64,000 nucleotides of DNA, from assembly GCF_044227025.1 (NCBI RefSeq), contig NZ_JBGAFX010000005.1, positions 348,424 through 412,423 on the forward strand, given 5' to 3'. This document shows positions 1 through 7,614 of the stretch, in pieces. The position numbers and the translations under genes are program-made. The stretch comes from Dokdonella_A sp044227025. GTDB lineage: Bacteria > Pseudomonadota > Gammaproteobacteria > Xanthomonadales > Rhodanobacteraceae. The first letter of the stretch is position 1. Every line of letters begins with the position of its first letter. A model generated the notes under the pieces. The model was not told the DNA's origin, did no database searches, and saw nothing but the letters and a program-made list of their open reading frames with translations.

Positions 1-1102
1 CGATGATTTCGTCGACCAGAGTGCGCCGGAGGAGCGTCCGCCAACGCGCGCGCAGGGGCTTGCCGACGATCATGCGGGTGACGTTGCGCTGCCGCGCGAA
101 ATCGAGCAGCGTCGTGGCGACGCTCTCTCCACTGAGATTCGCGGTTTCGGCGCCGAGTTGCTCCGCCAGTTTCAGCGTGCGCAGGATGCCGTCGCGTGCA
201 GATTGCGGCAGGCGCGCAAGCGCCGGCGTCTCGACGTAGACGGCGAGCCATTGCGCGTGCATGGCGGTGGCCATGCGCCGCGCCGAACGAACCAGGCGCG
301 CCGATAGCGGATCGGGACCGACACAGACGAGAAGGCGGTCGTTGGCCGCCCAGGTATCGGAGATCGCATGGCGTTCGCGGTACTCGCGCATCGCCGCATC
401 GACGCGATCGGCGGTCGCGCGCAGCGCCAACTGGCGCAGAGCGATCAGGTTGCCCTTGCGAAAGAACCCCTCCGCGGCCTGGCGCGCCTTTTCGGGCAGG
501 TAGACCTTGCCTTCGGCGAGGCGTTCGAGCAATTCGTCCGGGGTCAGATCGACCAGCTCGACTTCGTCCGCTGTGGCGAATACCTGGTCCGGCACCGTCT
601 CGCGCACCTGCACTCCGGTGATCTGCGCGACGACGTCATTTAGGCTCTCGACATGCTGGACGTTGACCGTGGTGTCGACATCGATGCCCGCCTCGAGCAG
701 CTCTTCGATGTCCTGCCAACGCTTGGGATGCCGCGCACCCGGATGGTTGCTGTGCGCAAGTTCGTCCACCAGGATGCGTTGGGGATGGCGTGCGAGCGCG
801 CCATCGAGGTCGAACTCGGTCAGAACGATGCCGCGATGCTCGAGGCGCAACGGTGGCAGGACTTCCAGCCCATCGAGCAGCGCTTCCGTTTCCGGGCGTC
901 CATGCAATTCGACATAGCCGACCACGAGGTCGACGCCGTCGGCCTTGAGGTGCCGTGCGCTCTCGAGCATCGCATAGCTTTTGCCGACACCGGCCGTCGC
1001 GCCGAAGAATATCTTGAGCCGGCCTCGCCGTGCGCGCGCAGCTTCGCCCTGGACGCGGGCGAGCAGCACATCGGGATCCGGACGCTCGGGTATCGAAGAC
1101 AT
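1..1102 (-). CDS. kdpD: KdpD potassium sensor histidine kinase, N-terminal part (cut by window edge)
   Basis: Membrane sensor kinase that, with KdpE, switches on the Kdp potassium uptake operon. Only the first 367 residues lie in the window; the transmembrane bundle and kinase core run off the left edge. The N-terminal KdpD domain carries a Walker A-type motif GATAGVGKS at about residues 34-42, the family's typical DELAHSN and HPKRWQD stretches follow, and a universal-stress-protein-like domain (LLVCVGPDPLSARLVRSA) lies around residues 255-300. The start is the ATG at 1102, which gives MSSIPERPDPDVLLARVQGE. It lies 92 bases after kdpC on the same strand, as in many kdpFABC-DE operons. Family assignment is sure; the kinase half cannot be checked here. 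Confidence 0.96.
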   Translation of the reverse strand, partial: MSSIPERPDPDVLLARVQGEAARARRGRLKIFFGATAGVGKSYAMLESARHLKADGVDLVVGYVELHGRPETEALLDGLEVLPPLRLEHRGIVLTEFDLDGALARHPQRILVDELAHSNHPGARHPKRWQDIEELLEAGIDVDTTVNVQHVESLNDVVAQITGVQVRETVPDQVFATADEVELVDLTPDELLERLAEGKVYLPEKARQAAEGFFRKGNLIALRQLALRATADRVDAAMREYRERHAISDTWAANDRLLVCVGPDPLSARLVRSARRMATAMHAQWLAVYVETPALARLPQSARDGILRTLKLAEQLGAETANLSGESVATTLLDFARQRNVTRMIVGKPLRARWRTLLRRTLVDEII

Positions 1103-1194
1103 GGTCGCGCGGTCGCAGCTTCGCGCATCATGCGATGCGCAGTCCCCGATGGCAACGACTGCGCAAGTCGCCGGGCGATCGCGCGGTCACGCGG

Positions 1195-1767
1195 TCAACC
1201 CTTGCCGTCGAGCAGCAGGTTCAACTGCAGCACGTTGACCCGCGGCTCGCCGAGCAATCCAAGCTGGCGGCCCTCGGTCGCCTTTGCGATCAGTGCCGCC
1301 ACCTGTTCGGGTTGCATGCCGCGCACGCGCGCCACTCGCGCGAGCTGGTATTGTGCCGCCGCAGGCGATATGTGCGGGTCGAGGCCGCTGCCGGAGGCCG
1401 TGACCAGGTCCACCGGAACCCGTGCCACGTTGCCGGGATCGACCGCGCGCAACGCCTGGATGCGCTGCTTCACCGCATCGGCGAGCGCGGGATTGGTCGG
1501 TCCGAGATTCGAGCCGCTGGACGCGGCCGAATTGTTCGCGAACGGCGCCGTTGCCGAGGGTCGCGGCCAGAAGTACTTCGGATCGGAGAACGGTTGCCCG
1601 ATGAGCGCCGACCCGAACACCTTGCCGTCGCGCTCGATCACGCTGCCGTTGGCTGCCCGCGCAAACAACGCTTGCGCGAGACCGGTCACGACCAGCGGAT
1701 AAACGATGCCCGTGACGATCGTCAGCGCGACGAGCATGACGACGGATTGACGAATGATCTTGCCCAT
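1195..1767 (-). CDS. kdpC: Potassium-transporting ATPase subunit KdpC
   Basis: Single-span membrane subunit of the KdpFABC potassium pump, which helps the KdpB ATPase couple to KdpA. It is 190 residues long, as expected. The sequence opens with MGKIIRQSVVMLVALTIVTG, the single N-terminal membrane helix, followed by the periplasmic domain with family motifs such as GSALIGQPFSDPKYFWPRPS and the C-terminal VNVLQLNLLLD. I start at the ATG at 1767; a longer frame extends upstream into the preceding porin gene but lacks KdpC homology. It follows the porin gene with only 19 bases between, so the two are almost certainly cotranscribed. Confidence 0.97.
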   Translation of the reverse strand: MGKIIRQSVVMLVALTIVTGIVYPLVVTGLAQALFARAANGSVIERDGKVFGSALIGQPFSDPKYFWPRPSATAPFANNSAASSGSNLGPTNPALADAVKQRIQALRAVDPGNVARVPVDLVTASGSGLDPHISPAAAQYQLARVARVRGMQPEQVAALIAKATEGRQLGLLGEPRVNVLQLNLLLDGKG

Positions 1768-1786
1768 GATCGTGTCCCCTTTTTGT

Positions 1787-2617
1787 TCAGAACGTGCCCT
1801 GCAGCGTGACGAAGCCACGCGTCCCGCCGGTGTTGCGCGTGTCGGCGGCATTCGTGAAGCTGGCGGTGTGGCCGAAGAACGCGTCGTTGTCGGCACGGGT
1901 CGCGCCGAGGCTTGCGGACCAGTGCGGATCGAGCTGGAACTTCAATGTCGCGCCGACGTCGGTGTAGTCGGCTTTCGTTGTTCCGTTCGCCAGTGGCGTC
2001 GCGAGGCGCGTCGTGACGTCGGTCCGGCCGGCATGCAGGGCGAGGCTCCATTGCTCGTTGAACGGGATCGCTGCGTTCAGTTCGAGGTAGCCGGTGCCCC
2101 GGGAATCGCCGCGATAGCCCTGTTCGACATCGATGCCGAAGTAGTCGGTCAGGGCGCGCGAATACTTCACGGTTAGCCACTTCCACGACAGCGCCGCGTT
2201 CGCCTCGAGCGTGTTGAACGAACGCGACGCGAGGCCGGCTTCGTCAAGATTGCCCTTTGGGTACAGGTAGCTGTAGAGGCCGACGCGCCAGGACCAGTCG
2301 CCGTTGATCGACAGGCCGTAGTTCGCATAGACGTCGAGCTCGAGCGACGCGCCAGGATAGCTCTTGTCGCTGACGCTCGAGGCCCAGAAGCCGGCGGCGA
2401 ACCCGTTCTCCATCGTGAGGTCGCCGCCACCTTGTATCGCGGGAGTGCCCCAACTCTGGGTCAGGCCGCGAAACATGTAGTCCGAAACCAGCGCGATGTT
2501 GCCGGTGACTATGTAGCTCGAGGAGTCTGCTCCCGTCTCCGTCGTCTGCGCCATGGTGGATGCAGGTGCAATGAGTGCGGCGAGCAACGCCGCGGGCGTA
2601 ATCGACTTGTTCATCAA
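1787..2617 (-). CDS. Putative outer-membrane porin of the TorF/Gcw_chp type, inside the kdp operon
   Basis: 276-residue exported protein lying between kdpB and kdpC. It has an N-terminal signal peptide (hydrophobic run to about residue 23, ending STMAQ), then SYIVTGNIALVSDYMFRGLT, the hallmark opening of the 'TorF family putative porin' group (TIGR02001, recalled from memory). The rest alternates short hydrophobic and aromatic strands (GFWASSVSD, LDVYANYG, WSWRVGLYSY) and ends in a terminal Phe (GFVTLQGTF), as outer-membrane beta-barrels usually do. Function is not established; the position inside kdp suggests a role in ion passage across the outer membrane under potassium limitation, which is inference. 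Spacing is 148 bases after kdpB and 19 before kdpC. Confidence 0.85.
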   Translation of the reverse strand: MMNKSITPAALLAALIAPASTMAQTTETGADSSSYIVTGNIALVSDYMFRGLTQSWGTPAIQGGGDLTMENGFAAGFWASSVSDKSYPGASLELDVYANYGLSINGDWSWRVGLYSYLYPKGNLDEAGLASRSFNTLEANAALSWKWLTVKYSRALTDYFGIDVEQGYRGDSRGTGYLELNAAIPFNEQWSLALHAGRTDVTTRLATPLANGTTKADYTDVGATLKFQLDPHWSASLGATRADNDAFFGHTASFTNAADTRNTGGTRGFVTLQGTF

Positions 2618-2765
2618 TATCCTTGAATGCTTTCGGCGCGTTCACCGCCGTGACCGGCGCTGGAAATGGTGCGAGCGGGATTCGTTGGCCGCGTGGCCTG
2701 TGTCCGGTCGAGCCGAGGTCGACGCATGAGTGGTCTGCATGAGATGCGTGCGCATGGGGCTCGAC

Positions 2766-4838
2766 TCAGGCCAGGCCGCACGTGACCAGTAGCAGATCGA
2801 TCGCCTTGATGCCGATGAACGGCACGAGCAGGCCGACGACGCCGAAAACCAGCAGGTTCCTGCGCAGCAGCTGTGCCGCGCTCATGGCGCGGTAGCGCAC
2901 GCCCCTGAGGGCGAGCGGGATCAGCACGATGATGATCAGTGCATTGAAGATGACCGCGGACAGGATCGCGCTCTGCGGCGTGGCGAGATGCATGACGTTG
3001 AGCGCGTTCAACGCGGGATAGGTCGCGGCGAATGCGGCCGGGATGATCGCGAAGTACTTCGCGACATCGTTGGCGATCGAGAACGTGGTCAGCGAGCCAC
3101 GCGTGATCAGCATCTGCTTGCCAATCTCGACCACCTCGATCAGCTTGGTCGGGTTCGAATCCAGATCGACCATGTTGCCGGCTTCCTTGGCCGCCTGGGT
3201 GCCGCTGTTCATCGCGACTGCGACGTCGGCCTGGGCGAGCGCCGGCGCGTCGTTGGTGCCGTCGCCGCACATGGCGACGAGGCGACCTTCGGCCTGGATG
3301 TCGCGGATCAGTTTCAGTTTCGCTTCGGGCGTCGCTTCCGCGAGATAATCGTCGACGCCGGCTTCGGCGGCGATCGATGCGGCGGTCAGCGGGTTGTCGC
3401 CGGTGATCATGATCGTGCGGATACCCATGCGGCGCAGTTCGGCGAAGCGCTCGCGGATGCCGCCCTTGACGATGTCCTTGAGCTCGATCACGCCGAGCGC
3501 ATTCGCATCCTCGGCCACGACCAGCGGCGTGCCGCCCTTGCGTGCAATGTCCTCGGCTGCTTTGGTGAGCGCGGCTGGCAATGTCGCGCCGACCGCGGCG
3601 AGATGATTGCGGATCGCATCGACCGCACCCTTGCGGATCCTTCTGCCGTGGATGTCGACGCCGCTCATGCGCGTCTGCGCGGTGAACGGCACGAAATGCG
3701 CGTCGAGCTCATGCAGCGCGCGTTCGCGCAGGCCGAACTTCTCCTTCGCCAGCACGACGATACTGCGCCCTTCGGGCGTCTCGTCGGCGAGCGAGGCGAG
3801 CTGGGCGGCGTCGGCCAGCATCTTCGCGTCGACCCCGGGCGCCGCATGCAGCGCCACTGCCTGGCGGTTGCCGAGCGTGATCGTGCCGGTCTTGTCGAGC
3901 AGCAGCACGTCGACGTCGCCAGCCGCTTCGACCGCGCGGCCGGACATCGCAATCACGTTTGCCTGGATCATCCGGTCCATGCCGGCGATACCGATCGCTG
4001 AAAGCAGGCCGCCGATCGTGGTCGGAATCAGGCAGACGAGCAGGGCCATCAGTACGGTGAGCGTGACCGGGCTGCCGTGGCCGGCGGCAGCGACGGCGTA
4101 CAGGGAATAGGGCAACAGGGTCGAGCACGCGAGCAGGAAGATCAGTGTGAACTTCGCGAGCAGGATCGTCAGCGCGATCTCGTTCGGGGTCTTGCGCCGG
4201 CTTGCGCCCTCGACCATCGCGATCATGCGGTCAAGGAAGCTTTCTCCCGGATTGCTCGCGATGCGCACGACGATCCAGTCCGACAGCACGCGTGTGCCAC
4301 CCGTGACCGAACTGCGATCGCCACCGGATTCGCGGATCACCGGTGCCGATTCACCGGTCACCGCGCTTTCGTCGACCGATGCAGCGCCGTCGATGACTTC
4401 GCCATCGCCCGGAACGCTGTCGCCGGCTTCGACCAGCACGTGATGGCCAACGCGCAATTCGCCTGCGGGCGTGAAGACCACATCGGCATCGCGGCGCGGC
4501 GCCGTCAGCTTCTTCGCGATGACGTCGCGTCGTGCCCCACGCAGCGCCTGCGCCTGCGCCTTGCCACGGCCTTCCGCGATCGATTCGGCGAAGTTCGCGA
4601 ACAGCAGGGTAAACCAGAGCCATAAGCCAACCCAGAAAATGAAGCTTGCCGGCGCCTCTCCATGGCCGGCCAGCGCCTGCACCCAGAGCGCCGTGGTCAG
4701 GATGCTGCAGACGAATACGACGAACATCACCGGGTTGCGGAATTGCTGGCGCGGTGAGAGTTTGCGGAATGCAGCCGTGATCGCCGGAACCATGAGTTCC
4801 TTGCTCAGCGCGCTGGTACGTGCGGTGGTCGATGTCAT
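2766..4838 (-). CDS. kdpB: Potassium-transporting P-type ATPase, catalytic subunit KdpB
   Basis: ATP-hydrolysing subunit of KdpFABC, a type IA P-type ATPase in the inner membrane. The 690 residues match the family length. Visible landmarks are the actuator TGES motif (DESAVTGESAPV), the phosphorylation motif DKTGT with its Asp near residue 315, KGA in the nucleotide-binding domain (RIRKGAVDAI), the hinge motif GDGTNDAPAL, and membrane helices at the N-terminus (VMFVVFVCSILTTALWV), around residue 250 and at the C-terminus. The ATG at 4838 (MTSTTARTSALSKELM) is chosen over an in-frame upstream start at 4907 that would add 23 residues foreign to the family. It follows kdpA by about 100 bases. 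Confidence 0.98.
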   Translation of the reverse strand: MTSTTARTSALSKELMVPAITAAFRKLSPRQQFRNPVMFVVFVCSILTTALWVQALAGHGEAPASFIFWVGLWLWFTLLFANFAESIAEGRGKAQAQALRGARRDVIAKKLTAPRRDADVVFTPAGELRVGHHVLVEAGDSVPGDGEVIDGAASVDESAVTGESAPVIRESGGDRSSVTGGTRVLSDWIVVRIASNPGESFLDRMIAMVEGASRRKTPNEIALTILLAKFTLIFLLACSTLLPYSLYAVAAAGHGSPVTLTVLMALLVCLIPTTIGGLLSAIGIAGMDRMIQANVIAMSGRAVEAAGDVDVLLLDKTGTITLGNRQAVALHAAPGVDAKMLADAAQLASLADETPEGRSIVVLAKEKFGLRERALHELDAHFVPFTAQTRMSGVDIHGRRIRKGAVDAIRNHLAAVGATLPAALTKAAEDIARKGGTPLVVAEDANALGVIELKDIVKGGIRERFAELRRMGIRTIMITGDNPLTAASIAAEAGVDDYLAEATPEAKLKLIRDIQAEGRLVAMCGDGTNDAPALAQADVAVAMNSGTQAAKEAGNMVDLDSNPTKLIEVVEIGKQMLITRGSLTTFSIANDVAKYFAIIPAAFAATYPALNALNVMHLATPQSAILSAVIFNALIIIVLIPLALRGVRYRAMSAAQLLRRNLLVFGVVGLLVPFIGIKAIDLLLVTCGLA

Positions 4839-4938
4839 GTGAATGAGTCCAGATAGTCCCGTTCGCGCCAGGCGATCGCCTGGGCGACTCGCGAGAACCG
4901 TTCGCACGGGCGGTGCAAACGGGAGGGGATTCGTGCAA

Positions 4939-6744
4939 TCAATGTCCGAAGGCCGAGAGATGTTCCGCGATCGGCCCGAGCGCGAGCGCAGGCAGGAACG
5001 TCAGGGCGCCGACGATGACGACGGTGCTCGCCAGCAACACGATGAACAGCGGCGTGTGCGTCGGAAGTGTTCCTGCGGAAGCAGGGACGTGCTTCTTCGC
5101 AGCGATCGATCCGGCGATCGCGAGCATGCCGATCGCGAGCGGGAAGCGCGCCAGGAACATGCAGATCCCGAGCAGGCTGTTGTAGAACGGCGTGTTCGCG
5201 GAGAGGCCGCCAAACGCGCTGCCGTTGTTGTTCGACGCGGACGATAGTGCGTACAGGATCTCGCTGAAGCCGTGGATGCCGGGGTTTGCGGTGCCCGCAA
5301 CGCCGGCCGGGGCGAGCACTGCAATCGCGGTGCCGACCACGACCAGTGCGCACGGGATCAGCACGACCAGGCTCGCCATCTTCATCTCGTAGGCCTCGAT
5401 CTTCTTGCCGAGGTATTCAGGCGTGCGCCCGACCATCAGGCCGGCGATGAACACCGCGACGATCGCGAACGCGATCATTCCGTACAGGCCGCTGCCGACG
5501 CCGCCGAAGATGACCTCGCCGAGTTGCATCAACGACATCGGAACGAGGCCGCCCAGCGGTGTGAACGAGTCGTGCATCGCATTGACCGAACCGTTCGACG
5601 CGGCGGTCGTCGCGCTCGCCCACAGGGTCGAGTTGACGACGCCGAAGCGCACTTCCTTGCCTTCCATGTTGCCGCCTGCCTGCGCGGCCGACGCCAGCTG
5701 ATCCACTCCCGCGGAAGTGAAAGCAGGATTGCCGGCTTGTTCTGCAGCCGTGCAGGCGAGCAGCAGGGGTACGAAGATCACCAGCATCGTCGCCAGCAGG
5801 GCCCAGCCCTGGCGACGGTCTTCGACCATCTTCCCGAACGTGTAGCAGAGCGCAGCCGGAATCAGCAGGATCGCCAGCACTTCGAGGAAGTTGCTGAGCG
5901 GTGTCGGATTCTCGTACGGATGCGCCGAGTTGACGTTGTAGAAGCCGCCACCGTTGGTGCCGAGCTGCTTGATCGCGATCTGCGATGCGGCGGGGCCGAG
6001 TGGCAGCGACTGCTCGACCACCGGCGACTGCCTCGTCTGCGCATTGCCGTCCGCGTCCTTGAGCGGATTGCCATCGGCGTTCTTGACCGCTTCTGTCTGC
6101 GTGGTCGCCTGCAGCAGCGGGACGTTCTCGTACGGTTTGAAGTTTTGCGGCACGCCCTGCGAGACGAGTACGAGCGACAGCAGCAGCGACAGCGGCAATA
6201 GTACGTACAGCGTACAGCGCGTCATGTCGACCCAGAAGTTACCGATGCCGTTCGATGTCTTGCGCACGAAGCCTCGGACCAATGCGATCAGTACGGCGAC
6301 GCCGGTCGCCGCGGACAGGAAGTTCTGCACGGCGAGGCCCAGCATCTGGGTCAGGTAGCTCATCGTCGACTCGCCGCCGTACCCCTGCCAATTGGTATTG
6401 CTCGCGAAACTGATGGCCGTGTTCAGAGCGGAGTCTGGGGAGATCGCGCCGAAGCCCTGCGGATTCAACGGCAGCCACTGCTGTACCCGTTGCAGCAGAT
6501 AAACGACGAGCAGGCCTAGGACGTTGAAGGCGAGCATCGCCAGCGCGTATCGCTTCCAGCTCATGTCCTCGCCATGGTCGACGCCGGCGACGCGGTACAG
6601 ACCGCGCTCCACCGGCGCACCGATGCGCAGCACGCGGTTGGGTGAATCGGCGAAGACGGCGGCCATGTAGGCACCAAGCGGCTTCACCAGCGATACCAGC
6701 ACGACCAGGTACAGGCCGAGTTGCAGATAGTTGTTCGTGGTCAT
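4939..6744 (-). CDS. kdpA: Potassium-transporting ATPase, potassium-binding subunit KdpA
   Basis: Inner-membrane channel-like subunit of KdpFABC that selects and binds potassium. It has 601 residues and about ten membrane spans. Family motifs include PLGAYMAAVF near the N-terminus, SFASNTNWQGYGGE, the LGTNGGGFYNVNSAHPYENP selectivity-filter stretch, GGVGSGLYGM, and SSASNNNGSAFGGL. I start at the ATG at 6744 because it overlaps the kdpF stop as ATGA, giving MTTNNYLQLGLYLV; a GTG three codons upstream is also open. The overlap implies translational coupling with kdpF. Confidence 0.98.
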   Translation of the reverse strand: MTTNNYLQLGLYLVVLVSLVKPLGAYMAAVFADSPNRVLRIGAPVERGLYRVAGVDHGEDMSWKRYALAMLAFNVLGLLVVYLLQRVQQWLPLNPQGFGAISPDSALNTAISFASNTNWQGYGGESTMSYLTQMLGLAVQNFLSAATGVAVLIALVRGFVRKTSNGIGNFWVDMTRCTLYVLLPLSLLLSLVLVSQGVPQNFKPYENVPLLQATTQTEAVKNADGNPLKDADGNAQTRQSPVVEQSLPLGPAASQIAIKQLGTNGGGFYNVNSAHPYENPTPLSNFLEVLAILLIPAALCYTFGKMVEDRRQGWALLATMLVIFVPLLLACTAAEQAGNPAFTSAGVDQLASAAQAGGNMEGKEVRFGVVNSTLWASATTAASNGSVNAMHDSFTPLGGLVPMSLMQLGEVIFGGVGSGLYGMIAFAIVAVFIAGLMVGRTPEYLGKKIEAYEMKMASLVVLIPCALVVVGTAIAVLAPAGVAGTANPGIHGFSEILYALSSASNNNGSAFGGLSANTPFYNSLLGICMFLARFPLAIGMLAIAGSIAAKKHVPASAGTLPTHTPLFIVLLASTVVIVGALTFLPALALGPIAEHLSAFGH

Positions 6745-6833
6745 TCGAACCACTCCGGCTTGAGCAGGGCGATCGCCAGATAGATCGAAAGCGCGAGTGC
6801 GATCAGCGCTGCGACGGTGTACAGGACGTTCAT
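6741..6833 (-). CDS. kdpF: KdpF small membrane subunit of the Kdp pump
   Basis: 30-residue single-span peptide, MNVLYTVAALIALALSIYLA followed by IALLKPEWFE. The closing LLKPEWF is characteristic of KdpF, which stabilises the KdpABC complex in the membrane. A GGAG ribosome-binding site sits 8 bases before the ATG, and the stop overlaps the kdpA start (ATGA). Confidence 0.93.
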   Translation of the reverse strand: MNVLYTVAALIALALSIYLAIALLKPEWFE

Positions 6834-6916
6834 GGACGGCGCTCCGCGCGGCAGTAGACGGGGATCGCGGAAGGGGCCTTGGCCCTAGGCGCGACCGTAG
6901 TGGACAGCGGGTTCAC
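6830..6916 (-). CDS. Possible 28-residue coupling peptide between the first small peptide and kdpF
   Basis: A GTG-started frame of 28 codons (VNPLSTTVAPRAKAPSAIPV then YCRAERRP). Its start overlaps the stop of the 6913-7005 peptide as GTGA, and its stop overlaps the kdpF start as ATGA. The product is neither hydrophobic nor recognisable. It may serve only to carry ribosomes from the upstream peptide to kdpF, or be fortuitous. The evidence is purely the perfect chain of 4-base overlaps. Confidence 0.35.
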   Translation of the reverse strand: MNPLSTTVAPRAKAPSAIPVYCRAERRP

Positions 6917-7005
6917 TTGCGTTCCTCCAGCCGGGCACACAGCCAGAGGTAGCCGCCGGTCAATGCGACCAGGAGGGCGAGCAACAGCAGAGAGGCGATG
7001 TCCAT
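6913..7005 (-). CDS. Small membrane peptide heading the kdp operon
   Basis: 30-codon frame from ATG at 7005: MDIASLLLLALLVALTGGYL then WLCARLEERK. It is one strongly hydrophobic helix with a positively charged tail, the size and shape of KdpF but a different sequence. It is the first frame after the putative operon control region. I recall small unannotated membrane peptides upstream of kdpF in other proteobacteria, but cannot name a family. No clear Shine-Dalgarno is visible. It may be a second KdpF-like stabiliser or a regulatory leader peptide. Confidence 0.6.
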   Translation of the reverse strand: MDIASLLLLALLVALTGGYLWLCARLEERK

Positions 7006-7050
7006 GACGAGTCGTCCAGGTCCAGCGTGACCGTCACGATAGGAGGCAGC

Positions 7051-7099
7051 GCGTAAGGAACGCGTAGAGAATCAGCGCGTGCGCATAAACATCGCGTAA
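7051..7099 (-). promoter_or_regulatory. Candidate KdpE operator: four phased GCRTAR repeats
   Basis: On the plus strand the hexamers GCGTAA, GCGTAG, GCATAA and GCGTAA start at 7051, 7062, 7083 and 7094, i.e. 11, 21 and 11 bases apart, so all fall on one face of the helix. Read on the operon strand they are TTACGC/TTATGC direct repeats within about 95 bases of the first kdp ORF. Tandem half-sites one turn apart are what OmpR-type response regulators such as KdpE bind. Assignment to KdpE is inference. The divergent cupredoxin gene could share the region. Confidence 0.55.
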
Positions 7100-7192
7100 A
7101 AATCAGCACGTCAAGGGACGGAATGCGATCTGGTCGACCGATCGGGGGCGCGCGAGTTGTCAGCAGGCACCGAACTGCGTCAGGCTGTGCGC

Positions 7193-7579
7193 ATGCGCCG
7201 ACTCCTTGCCTTCGCAGCTTGCAGCCTCGCCACGCCGTTGTTCGCGGCGAGCCACACCGTCAACGTCGGGCCGGGCGTTTCCTACAGTCCGGCGACGCTG
7301 ACGATCGCGCTCGGCGATACGGTCCGGTTCCGCAACCGCGGCGGCCTGCACAACGTGGTCGCGGACGACCTGTCGTTCCGGTGCGCGCGAGGCTGCGACG
7401 GTACCGGCGGCAATGGCGCGCCGAGCAGCGACCTCTGGTTTGTCGACATCGTCTTCAACCAGCTCGGCGAGGTGGGCTACTACTGCGAACAGCACGGCTC
7501 GCCCACCGACGGCATGCGCGGCACGATCGTCGTGCTGCCTTCGACGCCGGTCGATTTGCAGTCATTCACGATCGACTGA
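7193..7579 (+). CDS. Secreted cupredoxin (plastocyanin-like blue copper protein)
   Basis: 128-residue exported protein with signal peptide MRRLLAFAACSLATPLFA and a single cupredoxin fold. Copper ligands are visible: His in GGLHNVVADD, then Cys, His and Met in YYCEQHGSPTDGM, the C-x2-H-x5-M spacing of type 1 copper sites. FNQLGEVGYYC and GMRGTIVV are typical of small plastocyanin/azurin-like electron carriers. I start at the ATG at 7193 because it begins the signal peptide; the frame is open 12 codons further up. Divergent from kdp, no obvious partner next door; a periplasmic electron shuttle or copper binder is likely. Confidence 0.85.
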   Translation: MRRLLAFAACSLATPLFAASHTVNVGPGVSYSPATLTIALGDTVRFRNRGGLHNVVADDLSFRCARGCDGTGGNGAPSSDLWFVDIVFNQLGEVGYYCEQHGSPTDGMRGTIVVLPSTPVDLQSFTID

Positions 7580-7614
7580 CGCCGGCGGCGCGCGCCCTCC
7601 GCGCTCGACCCGTC

